From Pseudomonas sp. UFMG81 (GTDB lineage Bacteria; Pseudomonadota; Gammaproteobacteria; Pseudomonadales; Pseudomonadaceae), in contig NZ_JACAFQ010000001.1 of the NCBI RefSeq assembly GCF_015354575.1, positions 62,001-126,000 of the forward strand: a DNA stretch of 64,000 nucleotides, written 5' to 3'. The position numbers and the translations under genes are program-made. Below the pieces are notes generated by a model. The model was not told the origin of the DNA. It made no database searches and was given only the letters and a program-made list of their open reading frames with translations. Positions 54,164-64,000 of the stretch are shown piece by piece; position 1 is the stretch's first letter, and each line of letters opens with the position of its first letter.

Positions 54164-54337
54164 ATGAGCTTGCAACATGGCAACGAGACACATAAAGCCC
54201 CGAAGCAACCGCAACCCCAGGTGTGCGGCTCGCTGATCGATGCCCAGGGCCGCGAGGTCCCGATCACCGAGAAGATGATCCAGAAGGCCTGCCAGGATCT
54301 TGAAGAGAGCCGGGTCGAGAAAGTCCGCAAGGGCTGA
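54164..54337 (+). CDS. PA1571-family small protein
   Basis: A 57-residue soluble protein (MSLQHGNETHKAPKQPQPQV, then CGSLIDAQGREVPITEKMIQ) matching the small pseudomonad family named after P. aeruginosa PA1571. The N-terminal third is Gln/Pro-rich and probably flexible; the rest has a short beta strand pair and a charged helix. GAGGAG seven bases before the ATG and a strong terminator just past the stop mark it as a complete single-gene unit. The function is unknown. Confidence 0.85.
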   Translation: MSLQHGNETHKAPKQPQPQVCGSLIDAQGREVPITEKMIQKACQDLEESRVEKVRKG

Positions 54338-54354
54338 TAACAAGAATTCATTGC

Positions 54355-54380
54355 AACCCGGCGCATGCGCCGGGTTTTTA
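54355..54380 (+). terminator. Terminator of the PA1571-type gene
   Basis: AACCCGGCGC-AT-GCGCCGGGTT forms a perfect palindrome followed by a T-run, 18 bases after the stop codon. Confidence 0.92.
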
Positions 54381-54461
54381 TTGGTGGGTCTGCCCTAGCG
54401 TAAGCAACAAGGGCTCTTCAGCTTACCGCTCCCACAGATTCCAGGAAGGCAGCACACCGCG

Positions 54462-55604
54462 TCATTCCTGCACCGCGCCCAACGCACTCACCAACTGCGC
54501 CAACTGCGACGCCTCGCCGTGTATCCGCACCGCCAGCCCCTCGATCTCGCGCCTTACCGGGTAGTGCTTGCGCAGCAGGTCGAACGCCGCGCGCTGCTCG
54601 GCCGGATCGTCGCTCAGGCTGCGGCGAAAATCGGCATCGTCGCGGCGTGGGTCATACACGGCTCGGCACAAGGTGGCCAACGCCCAGGCAGGGTCGGTAC
54701 TGGCGTCCAGTTCGATCCGCGCCAGTGCCGGCGCGGGCAGCAGGTCCGCCAGGCGCACCTGCTCGGGTTCGCCACGCCAGCGGCAGAACGCCTGGTAGAT
54801 CTGCGCCGTGCCGCGCTGCTTGCCGTCCAGGCTGTAGCCGGCGATATGCGGGCTGGCCAACGTGCACAGGTCGGCGAGCTGCAGGTCCACCTGCGGCTCG
54901 CCCTCCCACACGTCGAGCACCGCATGTACATCTTCGCGGTCGAGCAACAGCTCGCGCAGGGCGGCGTTGTCCACCACCGGGCCGCGGCTGGCGTTGATCA
55001 GCCAGGCCCCGGGGCGCAACCGCGCCAGGCGCGGCTGGTCGAGCAGGTGCCAGGTCGGGTGTTCGCCAGCGCGTTGCAGCGGGGTGTGCAGGCTGATCAC
55101 GTCGCACTGTTCAAGAACGGTGTCGAGGCTGACGAAGTCGCTGCCTTCTCGCGCCTCGCGCAGCGGATCGCACACCAGCACCTTCCAGCCCAGGCCGTGC
55201 AGCACCCGCACCAGGCGGCCGCCCACTTCACCCGCGCCGACCACGCCATAGACCCGCGTGGCTAGGTCGACGCCGTCGAGCTCGGCCAGGGTCAGCAAGC
55301 TGCCCAGCACGTAGTCCACCACGCCACGGGCGTTGCAACCGGGCGCGCTGCTCCAGTGGATGCCGGCCTGGGCGAAATAGTCGAGGTCGAGATGATCGGT
55401 GCCGATGGTGCAGGTGCCGACGAAACGTACCCGGCTACCCTCGAGCAGTTGCCGGTCGACCTGGGTCACCGAGCGCACCAGCAGCACGTCGGCGTCCTTG
55501 ACGCAGGCGGCGTCGATGGCCCGGCCGGGGTAGCGGCGGATCTCGCCGAACCCGGCGAAGAAGGCATCGAGCAGCGGGATATTCTCGTCGGCAACAATCA
55601 GCAT
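54462..55604 (-). CDS. pdxB: Erythronate-4-phosphate dehydrogenase PdxB
   Basis: A 380-residue NAD-dependent 2-hydroxyacid dehydrogenase of the pyridoxal-5'-phosphate pathway. The N-terminal [20 protein letters not shown] and [20 protein letters not shown] are typical; the NAD site is [20 protein letters not shown], and catalytic Arg, Glu and His are expected in [10 protein letters not shown], the VLDVWEGEP block and [12 protein letters not shown]. The C-terminal PdxB-specific domain (from about residue 290) is present, separating it from other family members. Start ATG 55604 with AGGAGAGCGCC just upstream. It is 47 bases downstream of tusA. Confidence 0.96.
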   Translation of the reverse strand: MLIVADENIPLLDAFFAGFGEIRRYPGRAIDAACVKDADVLLVRSVTQVDRQLLEGSRVRFVGTCTIGTDHLDLDYFAQAGIHWSSAPGCNARGVVDYVLGSLLTLAELDGVDLATRVYGVVGAGEVGGRLVRVLHGLGWKVLVCDPLREAREGSDFVSLDTVLEQCDVISLHTPLQRAGEHPTWHLLDQPRLARLRPGAWLINASRGPVVDNAALRELLLDREDVHAVLDVWEGEPQVDLQLADLCTLASPHIAGYSLDGKQRGTAQIYQAFCRWRGEPEQVRLADLLPAPALARIELDASTDPAWALATLCRAVYDPRRDDADFRRSLSDDPAEQRAAFDLLRKHYPVRREIEGLAVRIHGEASQLAQLVSALGAVQE

Positions 55605-55651
55605 GGCGCTCTCCTGTCAGGGGAGCGCAGTGTAGCGCGATCACAGGCGGC

Positions 55652-55894
55652 TCAGTCGGCCTTCTTGCGGATCCAGTACAGGTAGGTGCCGGCTTCTTCC
55701 TGCTGGCCGATCAGCTCATGGCCGAGGAAGTTGCAGAACTTGGGGATGTCGCGACGGGTCGAGGGGTCGGTGGCGATCACCTTGAGCACGCCGCCGCCCG
55801 CCAGGTTGCGCACATGGGTGTGCAGCATCATCACCGGTTCCGGGCAGTTCAGGCCGGTGGCGTCGAGGATCGCGTCGTGGGTGAAATCGGTCAT
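55652..55894 (-). CDS. tusA: Sulfur-carrier protein TusA
   Basis: An 80-residue protein with the TusA motif CPEPV: the sulfur-carrying Cys17 is in [17 protein letters not shown]. TusA takes persulfide sulfur from IscS and passes it on for tRNA 2-thiouridine and other uses. The remaining parts ([30 protein letters not shown]) match the family. Start ATG 55894 with GGAG six bases upstream. It is followed on the same strand by pdxB. Confidence 0.95.
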   Translation of the reverse strand: MTDFTHDAILDATGLNCPEPVMMLHTHVRNLAGGGVLKVIATDPSTRRDIPKFCNFLGHELIGQQEEAGTYLYWIRKKAD

Positions 55895-55933
55895 GAAAGG
55901 CTCCGCAAAATGTTCGTCATTGTGGCGCACCTT

Positions 55934-55967
55934 CCCCGTAGGAGCCAGCTTGCTGGCTCCTACGGGG
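55934..55967. repeat. Perfect 16-base palindrome
   Basis: CCCCGTAGGAGCCAGC and its inverse GCTGGCTCCTACGGGG are separated by TT. It lies in the 91-base gap between rlmM and tusA and is a REP-like singlet that may end the rlmM transcript. Confidence 0.8.
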
Positions 55968-55985
55968 ACGGCGTGACCGATAAGT

Positions 55986-57050
55986 TCAACGTGGTTTCAG
56001 GTCCAGCCGGCGCAGGTGGCAGGTCACTTCCTCACGGTCGTGGTACAGCTGCTTGCAAGCGATCGACACCTTCACCTTGCGCGCCTTGAACCCCGCCTCG
56101 ATACGCTCGAGCAGCTTGCGCACCTCGGCATGGCGCTGCTTCATCGGCAGCTTGAGGTTGACCACCGCCTCACGGCACAACCCCTCGCCCAGCCAGGTCT
56201 CGATCAGCGACGCGGTGCGTGCGGGCTTCTCGACGATGTCGCAGACCATCCAGTCCACCGTCTGTTTCGGTTTCCAGGTGAAACCGTCGGCCATCAGGTG
56301 GGTGACCAGGCCGGTGTCCATCAGGCTTTCGGCCATCGGGCCGTTGTCGATGGCGGTCACCAGCATGCCGCGCTTGACCAGCTGGTAGGTCCAGCCGCCG
56401 GGCGCGGCCCCCAGGTCGACACCGGTCATGTCGTCGTTCAGGCGCTGGTCCCACTGCTCGCGGGGGATGAACTGGTGCCAGGCCTCTTCCAGCTTGAGGG
56501 TCGAGCGGCTGGGCGCCTCGCGGGGGAACTTCAGGCGCGGGATGCCCATCGGCCACAGCGCCTGGTTACCCGCTTCGGCCTGGCCCAGGAACACCCGCCG
56601 GCCACTGATGAAGGTCAACAACAGGCGCGGACGCTGTGCGTCGTCGACCAGCCGCCCGGCCTTCTCCAGCGCCTTGCGCAATGGCACTTCGAACTTGCGG
56701 CAGAACGTCGACAGTTCCTTGCCGTCGTTGGTGTCGAGCACCTCCAGCCACAGGCTGCCGAACACCGGCAGCTCGGCCAGGTGTTCGAGCAGCACGCTGA
56801 TGCGGTCGGTCTCGGGCAGCTCGATGTAGCTGCCGCGCGCCCACTGGCGCGGGAAGATCAGCTGGTCGAATCGCATTTCACGCATCAGCCGCGCGGCACC
56901 GTCGGGCTCGCTGCAGACGAATTCGGCGCAGGCGCTGTTTGGCTTGCCTTTGGCATAGCCGGCCACGCCCAGGTGGGCGGCGTGTTCGCTGATTTCGGCG
57001 CAGACCTCGCCCTCGAAGCCGGGCCGGCAATGCATGAACAGGGTATTCAT
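55986..57050 (-). CDS. rlmM: 23S rRNA 2'-O-ribose C2498 methyltransferase RlmM
   Basis: A 354-residue SAM-dependent methyltransferase that modifies C2498 of 23S rRNA. The N-terminal THUMP-like domain ([20 protein letters not shown]) precedes a Rossmann methyltransferase domain with the SAM motif [20 protein letters not shown], then [32 protein letters not shown] and [15 protein letters not shown]. The K-D-K-E catalytic pattern is met by these blocks. Start ATG 57050. It diverges from acnA across 216 bases. Confidence 0.95.
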   Translation of the reverse strand: MNTLFMHCRPGFEGEVCAEISEHAAHLGVAGYAKGKPNSACAEFVCSEPDGAARLMREMRFDQLIFPRQWARGSYIELPETDRISVLLEHLAELPVFGSLWLEVLDTNDGKELSTFCRKFEVPLRKALEKAGRLVDDAQRPRLLLTFISGRRVFLGQAEAGNQALWPMGIPRLKFPREAPSRSTLKLEEAWHQFIPREQWDQRLNDDMTGVDLGAAPGGWTYQLVKRGMLVTAIDNGPMAESLMDTGLVTHLMADGFTWKPKQTVDWMVCDIVEKPARTASLIETWLGEGLCREAVVNLKLPMKQRHAEVRKLLERIEAGFKARKVKVSIACKQLYHDREEVTCHLRRLDLKPR

Positions 57051-57266
57051 TTCTCACTCCACATCACTGGCGCAGGTGGCGCCAGGGCGGCGAATGATAA
57101 AGGAAGATCGGAACCGGCGACACGCCCCACCTGTCCAGAATCAAGTCGGGCCGGACAAAGCGGTCTAACCTGACGGTTCAGCCAGGTCCGTGCCGTGCGG
57201 ACCGATCCAGAGCGGTGGCACCGGCCCCAAGCGAATGCCGGGCCACCGGAGCACAAGGAGTTGTAA

Positions 57267-60011
<2,745 letters not shown>

Positions 60012-60353
60012 CGATAGACCCCAGGGGCGCACTGCGCCCCTTTCGCCGGCAATCCCCACATCTTGCGCGGTCTCTGTAGGAGCGGCCTTGTGTCGCGAAA
60101 GGGGTGCGCAGCGCCCCCAGGATCTCGATTACACCTCATGATCGCCGGGGCCGCTTTGCGGCCCTTTCGCGACACAAGGCCGCTCCTACAAAATGCTGCG
60201 CAAGACAGTTGCTCCCACGAAGAATGTGCGACGCTTTTTTTGCCGTAGGAACCGGCAAGCCTGCGAACCGCTTGATCCGATTCAACAGAGGTGTCCTGAG
60301 GCGCAGTGGATGAGTCCAACCCCCCATGGACTCATTGGCATAAGGAATTCACC
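60012..60353. other. Gene-free stretch after acnA
   Basis: A 342-base gap. About half is composite repeat locus 6; the rest (60220-60353) should contain the promoter of the CPBP protease gene. TAAGGA lies seven bases before that gene. No further gene or RNA is evident. Confidence 0.6.
60040..60220. repeat. Composite palindromic REP array, locus 6
   Basis: This is the most complete copy. Left flank TCGCCGGCAATCCCC and TCTTGCGCGG; core 60075-60190 (116 bases) between TGTAGGAGCGGCCTTGTGTC and GACACAAGGCCGCTCCTACA; right flank GCGCAAGACAGTTGCTCCC. The middle block is in reverse orientation (TCTCGATTACACCTCATGAT). Outer CTTGCGC and GCGCAAG are themselves inverted, so the entire unit is a nested palindrome. 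Confidence 0.88.
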
Positions 60354-61130
60354 ATGCCCCTCTCCCACTGCATTGCCCTGCTCGCGCTCACCCTCGGCTA
60401 CCTCTTCGCCCTTGACTACGGCAGCCTCGGCCTGGCCGCCCTGCCAGCGCTGCTGGCGTTGGCCTGCACCGGCGTGTTGGTGCGACGCCGGGTACGCTGG
60501 CAACAAACCCTCGGCCATGGCCTGTTCATCGTGCTCGCCGCCGCACTGGCGCTGCACTGGCTACCCGGTTTCAACAGCGCCAAGGTCATCGACAAGGCCG
60601 TGTTCAGCCCAGGTGCCGTACCCTTCTCGATGTACCTGAACCTGGACAAGCCACTGATCGGCTTCTGGCTGCTGCTGGCCTGCCCATGGCTGGTAGTGCT
60701 GCGCGGGCGCGGCCTGGCGCCGAGCCTGGCGCTGATCCTGCCCTTGACCCTGCTCGCCTGCCTTGGTGGCGCCTGGAGTTTGGGGCTGGTGGGCTGGGCA
60801 CCGAAATGGCCTGACCAGGCCTGGGTGTGGCTGCTGAACAACGTCCTGCTGGTCAGCCTGACCGAGGAGTTGTTGTTCCGCGGCTATATCCAGGGCGGCC
60901 TGCAACGTCTGTTCAGGCATGAGGGCCTTGCGTTGCTGGCGGCCGCGCTGCTATTCGGCCTGGCCCACCTCGGTGGCGGCTGGCAATGGTTCTACCTCGC
61001 AACCCTGGCTGGCGTGGGTTACGGCCTGGCTTATCGCCATGGCGGGCTGGCGGCCGCGGTGCTCTGCCACGCCTGCGTCAACCTGGCGCACTTCGCCGGC
61101 TTCAGCTATCCGATGCTGGCTCTTGGTTAA
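60354..61130 (+). CDS. CPBP family intramembrane metalloprotease
   Basis: A 258-residue membrane protein with about eight hydrophobic helices. The CPBP (CAAX protease/Abi) motifs are present: EELLFRGYIQGGLQ (motif EExxxR), then FGLAHLGGGWQWF and LCHACVNLAHF with the metal-binding histidines. Such proteases act inside the membrane; roles in bacteria range from peptide maturation to unknown. Start ATG 60354 with TAAGGA seven bases upstream. It lies between acnA and aer on the same strand and is probably transcribed alone. The substrate is unknown. Confidence 0.9.
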   Translation: MPLSHCIALLALTLGYLFALDYGSLGLAALPALLALACTGVLVRRRVRWQQTLGHGLFIVLAAALALHWLPGFNSAKVIDKAVFSPGAVPFSMYLNLDKPLIGFWLLLACPWLVVLRGRGLAPSLALILPLTLLACLGGAWSLGLVGWAPKWPDQAWVWLLNNVLLVSLTEELLFRGYIQGGLQRLFRHEGLALLAAALLFGLAHLGGGWQWFYLATLAGVGYGLAYRHGGLAAAVLCHACVNLAHFAGFSYPMLALG

Positions 61131-61243
61131 GCAATCGGTCATGATCCGACCTGTTCGTCATCAAACATAACGAAAACTGCAATCTTGGCGGCAACTTACG
61201 CGATTTTGCCGGCTTTTGCTAAAGCAACTGCCAGGCGCGCGTG

Positions 61244-61257
61244 TTGCGCCAGATCAA
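61244..61257 (+). promoter_or_regulatory. Possible ANR/FNR box upstream of aer
   Basis: TTGCG-CCAG-ATCAA matches the ANR consensus TTGAT-N4-ATCAA at eight of ten positions. It lies 76-89 bases before the aer start codon. ANR control of aer is known for P. aeruginosa, which makes the match plausible. Confidence 0.4.
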
Positions 61258-61332
61258 TGCCAGTTAAATATCCATTCAATAAAACCAGAGGCTTGCCGAT
61301 ACCCGTCGAAAGCCTTGCGGATTGAACAGCCA

Positions 61333-62898
61333 ATGCGTAACAACCAGCCGATTACCCAGAGAGAACGGACTTTCCCTGCCCAGCAGCGGTTGATCTCCAC
61401 CACCAACGCCAAGGGCGTGATCACCTACTGCAACGACGCCTTCATCGAAATCAGCGGTTTCTCCCGCGAAGAACTGATGGGCGCGCCGCACAACCTGGTG
61501 CGCCACCCCGACGTGCCGCCCGCCGTGTTCGCCCACATGTGGCAGACCCTCAAGCAGGGCCTGCCGTGGATGGGTATCGTCAAGAACCGTTGCAAATCGG
61601 GCGACCACTATTGGGTCAACGCCTACGTCACGCCGGTGTTCGACAACAACCAGGTGGTCGGCTACGAATCGGTGCGGGTCAAACCGACTGCCGAGCAGAT
61701 TCGCCGCGCCGAAGGGCTGTACCAGCGCATCAACCAGGGCAAGTCGGCCATTCCGCGCCGTGACAAGTGGCTGCCGGTGCTGCAGGACTGGCTGCCGTTC
61801 ATTCTGGTCAGCCAGGTGGGCTTCCTGATCGGCAACTGGCTGGGCCACTCCTGGGGCTTCGCCCTGGCCGCCGGCCTGTCGGTACCGCTGGGCCTGCTCG
61901 GCCTGAGCTGGCAGCAACGCGGCCTCAAGCGCCTGCTGCGCCTGGCCGAACAGACCACCTCCGACCCGCTGATCGCGCAGATGTTCACCGACAGCCGCGG
62001 CGTCCAGGCTCGCCTGGAAATGGCCATGCTCAGCCAGGACGCACGGATGAAGACCTGCCTGACGCGCCTGCAGGACAGCGCCGAACAGCTCAGCGACCAG
62101 GCACGCCAGTCCGACGCCCTCGCCCACCAGAGCTCTTCGGGCCTGGAGCGCCAGCGGGTGGAAACCGAGCAGGTGGCCGCCGCGGTCAACCAGATGGCCG
62201 CCACCACGCAAGAGGTGGCCAGCCACGTGCAGCGCACCGCCGACGCCACCCAGGAAGCCAATCGCCTGACCAGCCAGGGCCGCAACATTGCCGGCGAAAC
62301 CCGTGACGCCATCGAGCGGCTGTCGGCCGCCGTCGGTGAAACCGGGTTGACCGTCACGCAACTGGCCAAGGACAGCGACGAGATTGGTGGCGTGGTCGAC
62401 GTGATCAAGGGCATCGCCGACCAGACCAACCTGCTGGCACTCAATGCGGCCATCGAAGCGGCCCGTGCCGGCGAGATGGGCCGCGGTTTCGCGGTAGTCG
62501 CCGACGAAGTTCGCCAGCTGGCCCAGCGCACTGCCGAGTCCACCGGGCAGATCCATGGCCTGATCGCCAAGCTGCAGCAGACCGCCAACAACGCGGTGCA
62601 GACCATGGAAACCGGCCACCGTCAGGCGCAGGAAGGCGTCGAGCGAGTGATGGAAGCCGACCAGGCGCTGGTGGGCATCAGCGAAGCGGTGGCCAATATC
62701 ACCGACATGGCCACCCAGATCGCCGCCGCCACCGAGGAGCAGACCGCGGTGGCTGAAGAAATCAGCCGCAACATCAGCACCATTGCCGACCTCGCCGACC
62801 AGACCGCCGGCCAGGCGCAGCGCTCGGCACTGCTCAGCGAGGAGCTGACCAGCACCGCTGGCACGCAATACTCGCTGGTGGAGCGGTTCAACCGCTGA
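61333..62898 (+). CDS. aer: Aerotaxis receptor Aer
   Basis: A 521-residue receptor without a periplasmic domain. The N-terminal PAS domain (about 15-120, [20 protein letters not shown] to [20 protein letters not shown]) would bind FAD and read the redox state. A membrane hairpin at about 153-193 ([18 protein letters not shown] and [17 protein letters not shown]) anchors it. A HAMP-like linker and the standard signalling domain follow, with tip [20 protein letters not shown]. The architecture is that of Aer. It is adjacent to acnA, as in P. aeruginosa. ATG 61333; a possible ANR box lies upstream. Confidence 0.95.
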   Translation: MRNNQPITQRERTFPAQQRLISTTNAKGVITYCNDAFIEISGFSREELMGAPHNLVRHPDVPPAVFAHMWQTLKQGLPWMGIVKNRCKSGDHYWVNAYVTPVFDNNQVVGYESVRVKPTAEQIRRAEGLYQRINQGKSAIPRRDKWLPVLQDWLPFILVSQVGFLIGNWLGHSWGFALAAGLSVPLGLLGLSWQQRGLKRLLRLAEQTTSDPLIAQMFTDSRGVQARLEMAMLSQDARMKTCLTRLQDSAEQLSDQARQSDALAHQSSSGLERQRVETEQVAAAVNQMAATTQEVASHVQRTADATQEANRLTSQGRNIAGETRDAIERLSAAVGETGLTVTQLAKDSDEIGGVVDVIKGIADQTNLLALNAAIEAARAGEMGRGFAVVADEVRQLAQRTAESTGQIHGLIAKLQQTANNAVQTMETGHRQAQEGVERVMEADQALVGISEAVANITDMATQIAAATEEQTAVAEEISRNISTIADLADQTAGQAQRSALLSEELTSTAGTQYSLVERFNR

Positions 62899-62910
62899 GG
62901 CGACCTGAAC

Positions 62911-62966
62911 CCATCGCGGGGCAAGCCCGCTCCCACAAGTTGGGAGCGGGCTTGCCCCGCGATGGG
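62911..62966. repeat. REP doublet (inverted pair)
   Basis: CCATCGCGGGGCAAGCCCGC, continuing TCCCACAA, meets the inverse TTGGGAGCGGGCTTGCCCCG, continuing CGATGGG. It fills the gap between the convergent aer and pseudouridine-synthase genes and abuts the stop of the latter. Confidence 0.9.
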
Positions 62967-62967
62967 T

Positions 62968-63852
62968 TTACCAGTCCAGCTTCAAACGGCTTTCGAATGA
63001 GCGCTCTTCGCCCGTCAACGGGTCCTCGAAGCGTAGACTGTGGGCCAGCAGTTTCAGTGGCCTGTCGTAGTCATCCTGCTCATCGAGCAGCTGCGGATAA
63101 AACGGGTCGTTGCAGATCCCTGCCCCCAGCGCCGCCATGTGCACCCGCAACTGATGGGTCTTGCCGGTTACCGGCGACAGGCCATAGCGCCACAGATCAC
63201 CCTTCTTCTCCAGCACACGCGCATGGGTTTCGCTGTTGTCGGCCCCTTCCACTTCATGCATGCGGAAGAAGGGCTCGCCATGCACCAGGCGGCTACAGTG
63301 CACCAACGGGAAGTCATGCTGCGGCATCGCTGCGGCGATGGCCTGGTAGTGCTTGTCGATACGCCGCTCGGGGAACAACCGCTGGTAGGCGCCACGCGAT
63401 TGCGGGTTGGCGGAGAACAGCACCAACCCGGCAGTGTGCCGATCGATGCGGTGCAGCGGCACCAGGTGCGGGTTGTCCAAGCGGCGGATCAGGCGGCGCA
63501 ACAAGGTCTGCTCGACATACTCGCCCGTGGGTGTCACAGGCAGGAAATGCGGCTTGTCGGCCACCACCAGGTGCTCATCCATGTGCAGGATCTGTTCTTG
63601 CACCGGAATCGGCTTTTCGTTGGGCACTTCGCGAAAGTAATGCAGGCGCATGCCTTGGCGGTAGGCCAGGTCCACGGCAACCGGTTGCCCCTGCGCATCC
63701 AGCACCCGGCCACGGGCAAAACGGTCAAGCCATTGCTCACGGTCGATAGCCTTGAAGTGATCGCACAGGCAATCGAGCACCGTCGCCCATTGGCCTGGCG
63801 GCAGGCATACGGTGCTGGCTTGCTGGCGGGCGGGGTCGAAAGGCGTGGTCAT
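62968..63852 (-). CDS. RluA-family pseudouridine synthase
   Basis: A 294-residue enzyme of the RluA group, which isomerises uridine to pseudouridine in rRNA or tRNA. The catalytic Asp137 is in the signature PLHRIDRHTAGLVLFS. SPVTGKTHQLRVHMAALG is the conserved C-terminal RNA-binding block, and DEHLVVADKPHFLPV the first strand-turn motif. A partial S4-like N-terminal segment (WLDRFARGRVLDAQGQPV) is present. It could be an RluA, RluC or TruC-type enzyme; the target site cannot be read from the sequence. Start ATG 63852 is chosen; ATG 63882 is an alternative with a weak ribosome site. Confidence 0.9.
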   Translation of the reverse strand: MTTPFDPARQQASTVCLPPGQWATVLDCLCDHFKAIDREQWLDRFARGRVLDAQGQPVAVDLAYRQGMRLHYFREVPNEKPIPVQEQILHMDEHLVVADKPHFLPVTPTGEYVEQTLLRRLIRRLDNPHLVPLHRIDRHTAGLVLFSANPQSRGAYQRLFPERRIDKHYQAIAAAMPQHDFPLVHCSRLVHGEPFFRMHEVEGADNSETHARVLEKKGDLWRYGLSPVTGKTHQLRVHMAALGAGICNDPFYPQLLDEQDDYDRPLKLLAHSLRFEDPLTGEERSFESRLKLDW

Positions 63853-63902
63853 CTTCAGGCTCTGCGGATCAGGGCCGGGCATTATCCCCCAGCCCGCGCC
63901 CC

Positions 63903-64000
63903 TCAACCAGCCTCGCAGGCTGGCTCGCAACGCGCCTTCAGCCAGCGCAGCACCTGTACCGCGTCCCAGCGGCTGGGGTCGTACAGCGCGTAGCTCAGGC
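63903..64000 (-). CDS. C-terminal fragment of an unidentified gene
   Basis: The last 32 codons of a minus-strand gene that continues past the right edge (ending LSYALYDPSRWDAVQVLRWL, then KARCEPACEAG and TGA). The reading is open throughout, and the codon pattern is like the neighbours. The product cannot be named from this length. It lies 50 bases upstream of the pseudouridine-synthase start on the same strand, so the two may be cotranscribed. Confidence 0.55.
   Translation of the reverse strand, partial: LSYALYDPSRWDAVQVLRWLKARCEPACEAG

Noticed and set aside
61171..61190. A sigma-54 promoter upstream of aer (TTGGCGGCAACTTACGC region)
   Set aside because: The spacing between the GG and GC elements is 11 instead of 10 bases, and the TTGC element is missing.

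Overview
The window reads as a contiguous piece of core chromosome from a GC-rich fluorescent Pseudomonas, most probably the P. putida group. The evidence is the set of recognisable genes and their order: sthA, apbE, gap and mfd; psrA, lexA and sulA; topA and fadBA; cheV; acnA beside aer. Dispersed REP palindromes of the P. putida type point the same way. No prophage, transposase, integrase, CRISPR array or plasmid function was seen. The single tRNA gene, tRNA-Pro(CGG), has no integrated element beside it.

Layout. 1-5.3 kb: the start of an mlaA-like gene, a degenerate HAD protein, a DUF4404 protein, queF, and a copper module in which a cupredoxin gene diverges from a copRS-type two-component pair. 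5.5-10.2 kb: lolC-lolD-lolE for lipoprotein export, a PilZ protein and a glycerophosphodiester phosphodiesterase. 10.3-22.1 kb: sthA, apbE, an unusually long GAPDH, mfd, csiV and a SWIM/SNF2 helicase. 22.2-25.9 kb: a peptidoglycan-recycling pair (nagZ plus a signal-less YkuD protein), psrA, and the SOS unit lexA-sulA. 25.9-33.3 kb: small conserved proteins, topA and the fadBA beta-oxidation operon. 33.7-39.7 kb: uspA, uup, slt and a MOSC protein. 39.8-47.6 kb: cheV, an Hpt-like protein, a NarL-type sensor/regulator pair, yegS, a glycosyltransferase, moeA and moaB. 47.7-57.1 kb: a small lipoprotein, tRNA-Pro, mqo, a chemoreceptor, an ABC exporter, a PA1571-type small protein, pdxB, tusA and rlmM. 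57.3-64 kb: acnA, a CPBP protease, aer, an RluA-type pseudouridine synthase and a gene fragment.

How parts work together. lexA and sulA form an SOS operon under two LexA boxes. psrA has two overlapping copies of its own binding motif and probably controls fadBA about 9 kb away. The YkuD gene and nagZ are spaced as one transcription unit and plausibly both act on recycled muropeptides in the cytosol. cheV, the chemoreceptor and aer feed chemotaxis and aerotaxis. mqo, acnA, sthA and gap are central-carbon and redox enzymes.

The most notable non-coding structure is a family of nested palindromic elements (about 116-130 bp, six loci) plus REP doublets (five) and two related palindromes. They sit mainly between convergent genes. 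No wholly new multi-gene system is evident. The best leads are the composite repeat family, the degenerate HAD protein, the cytosolic YkuD-nagZ pair, the orphan apbE, the Hpt-like protein with a hairpin over its ribosome-binding site, and repeated GTTGCAC motifs before the NarL-type sensor gene.
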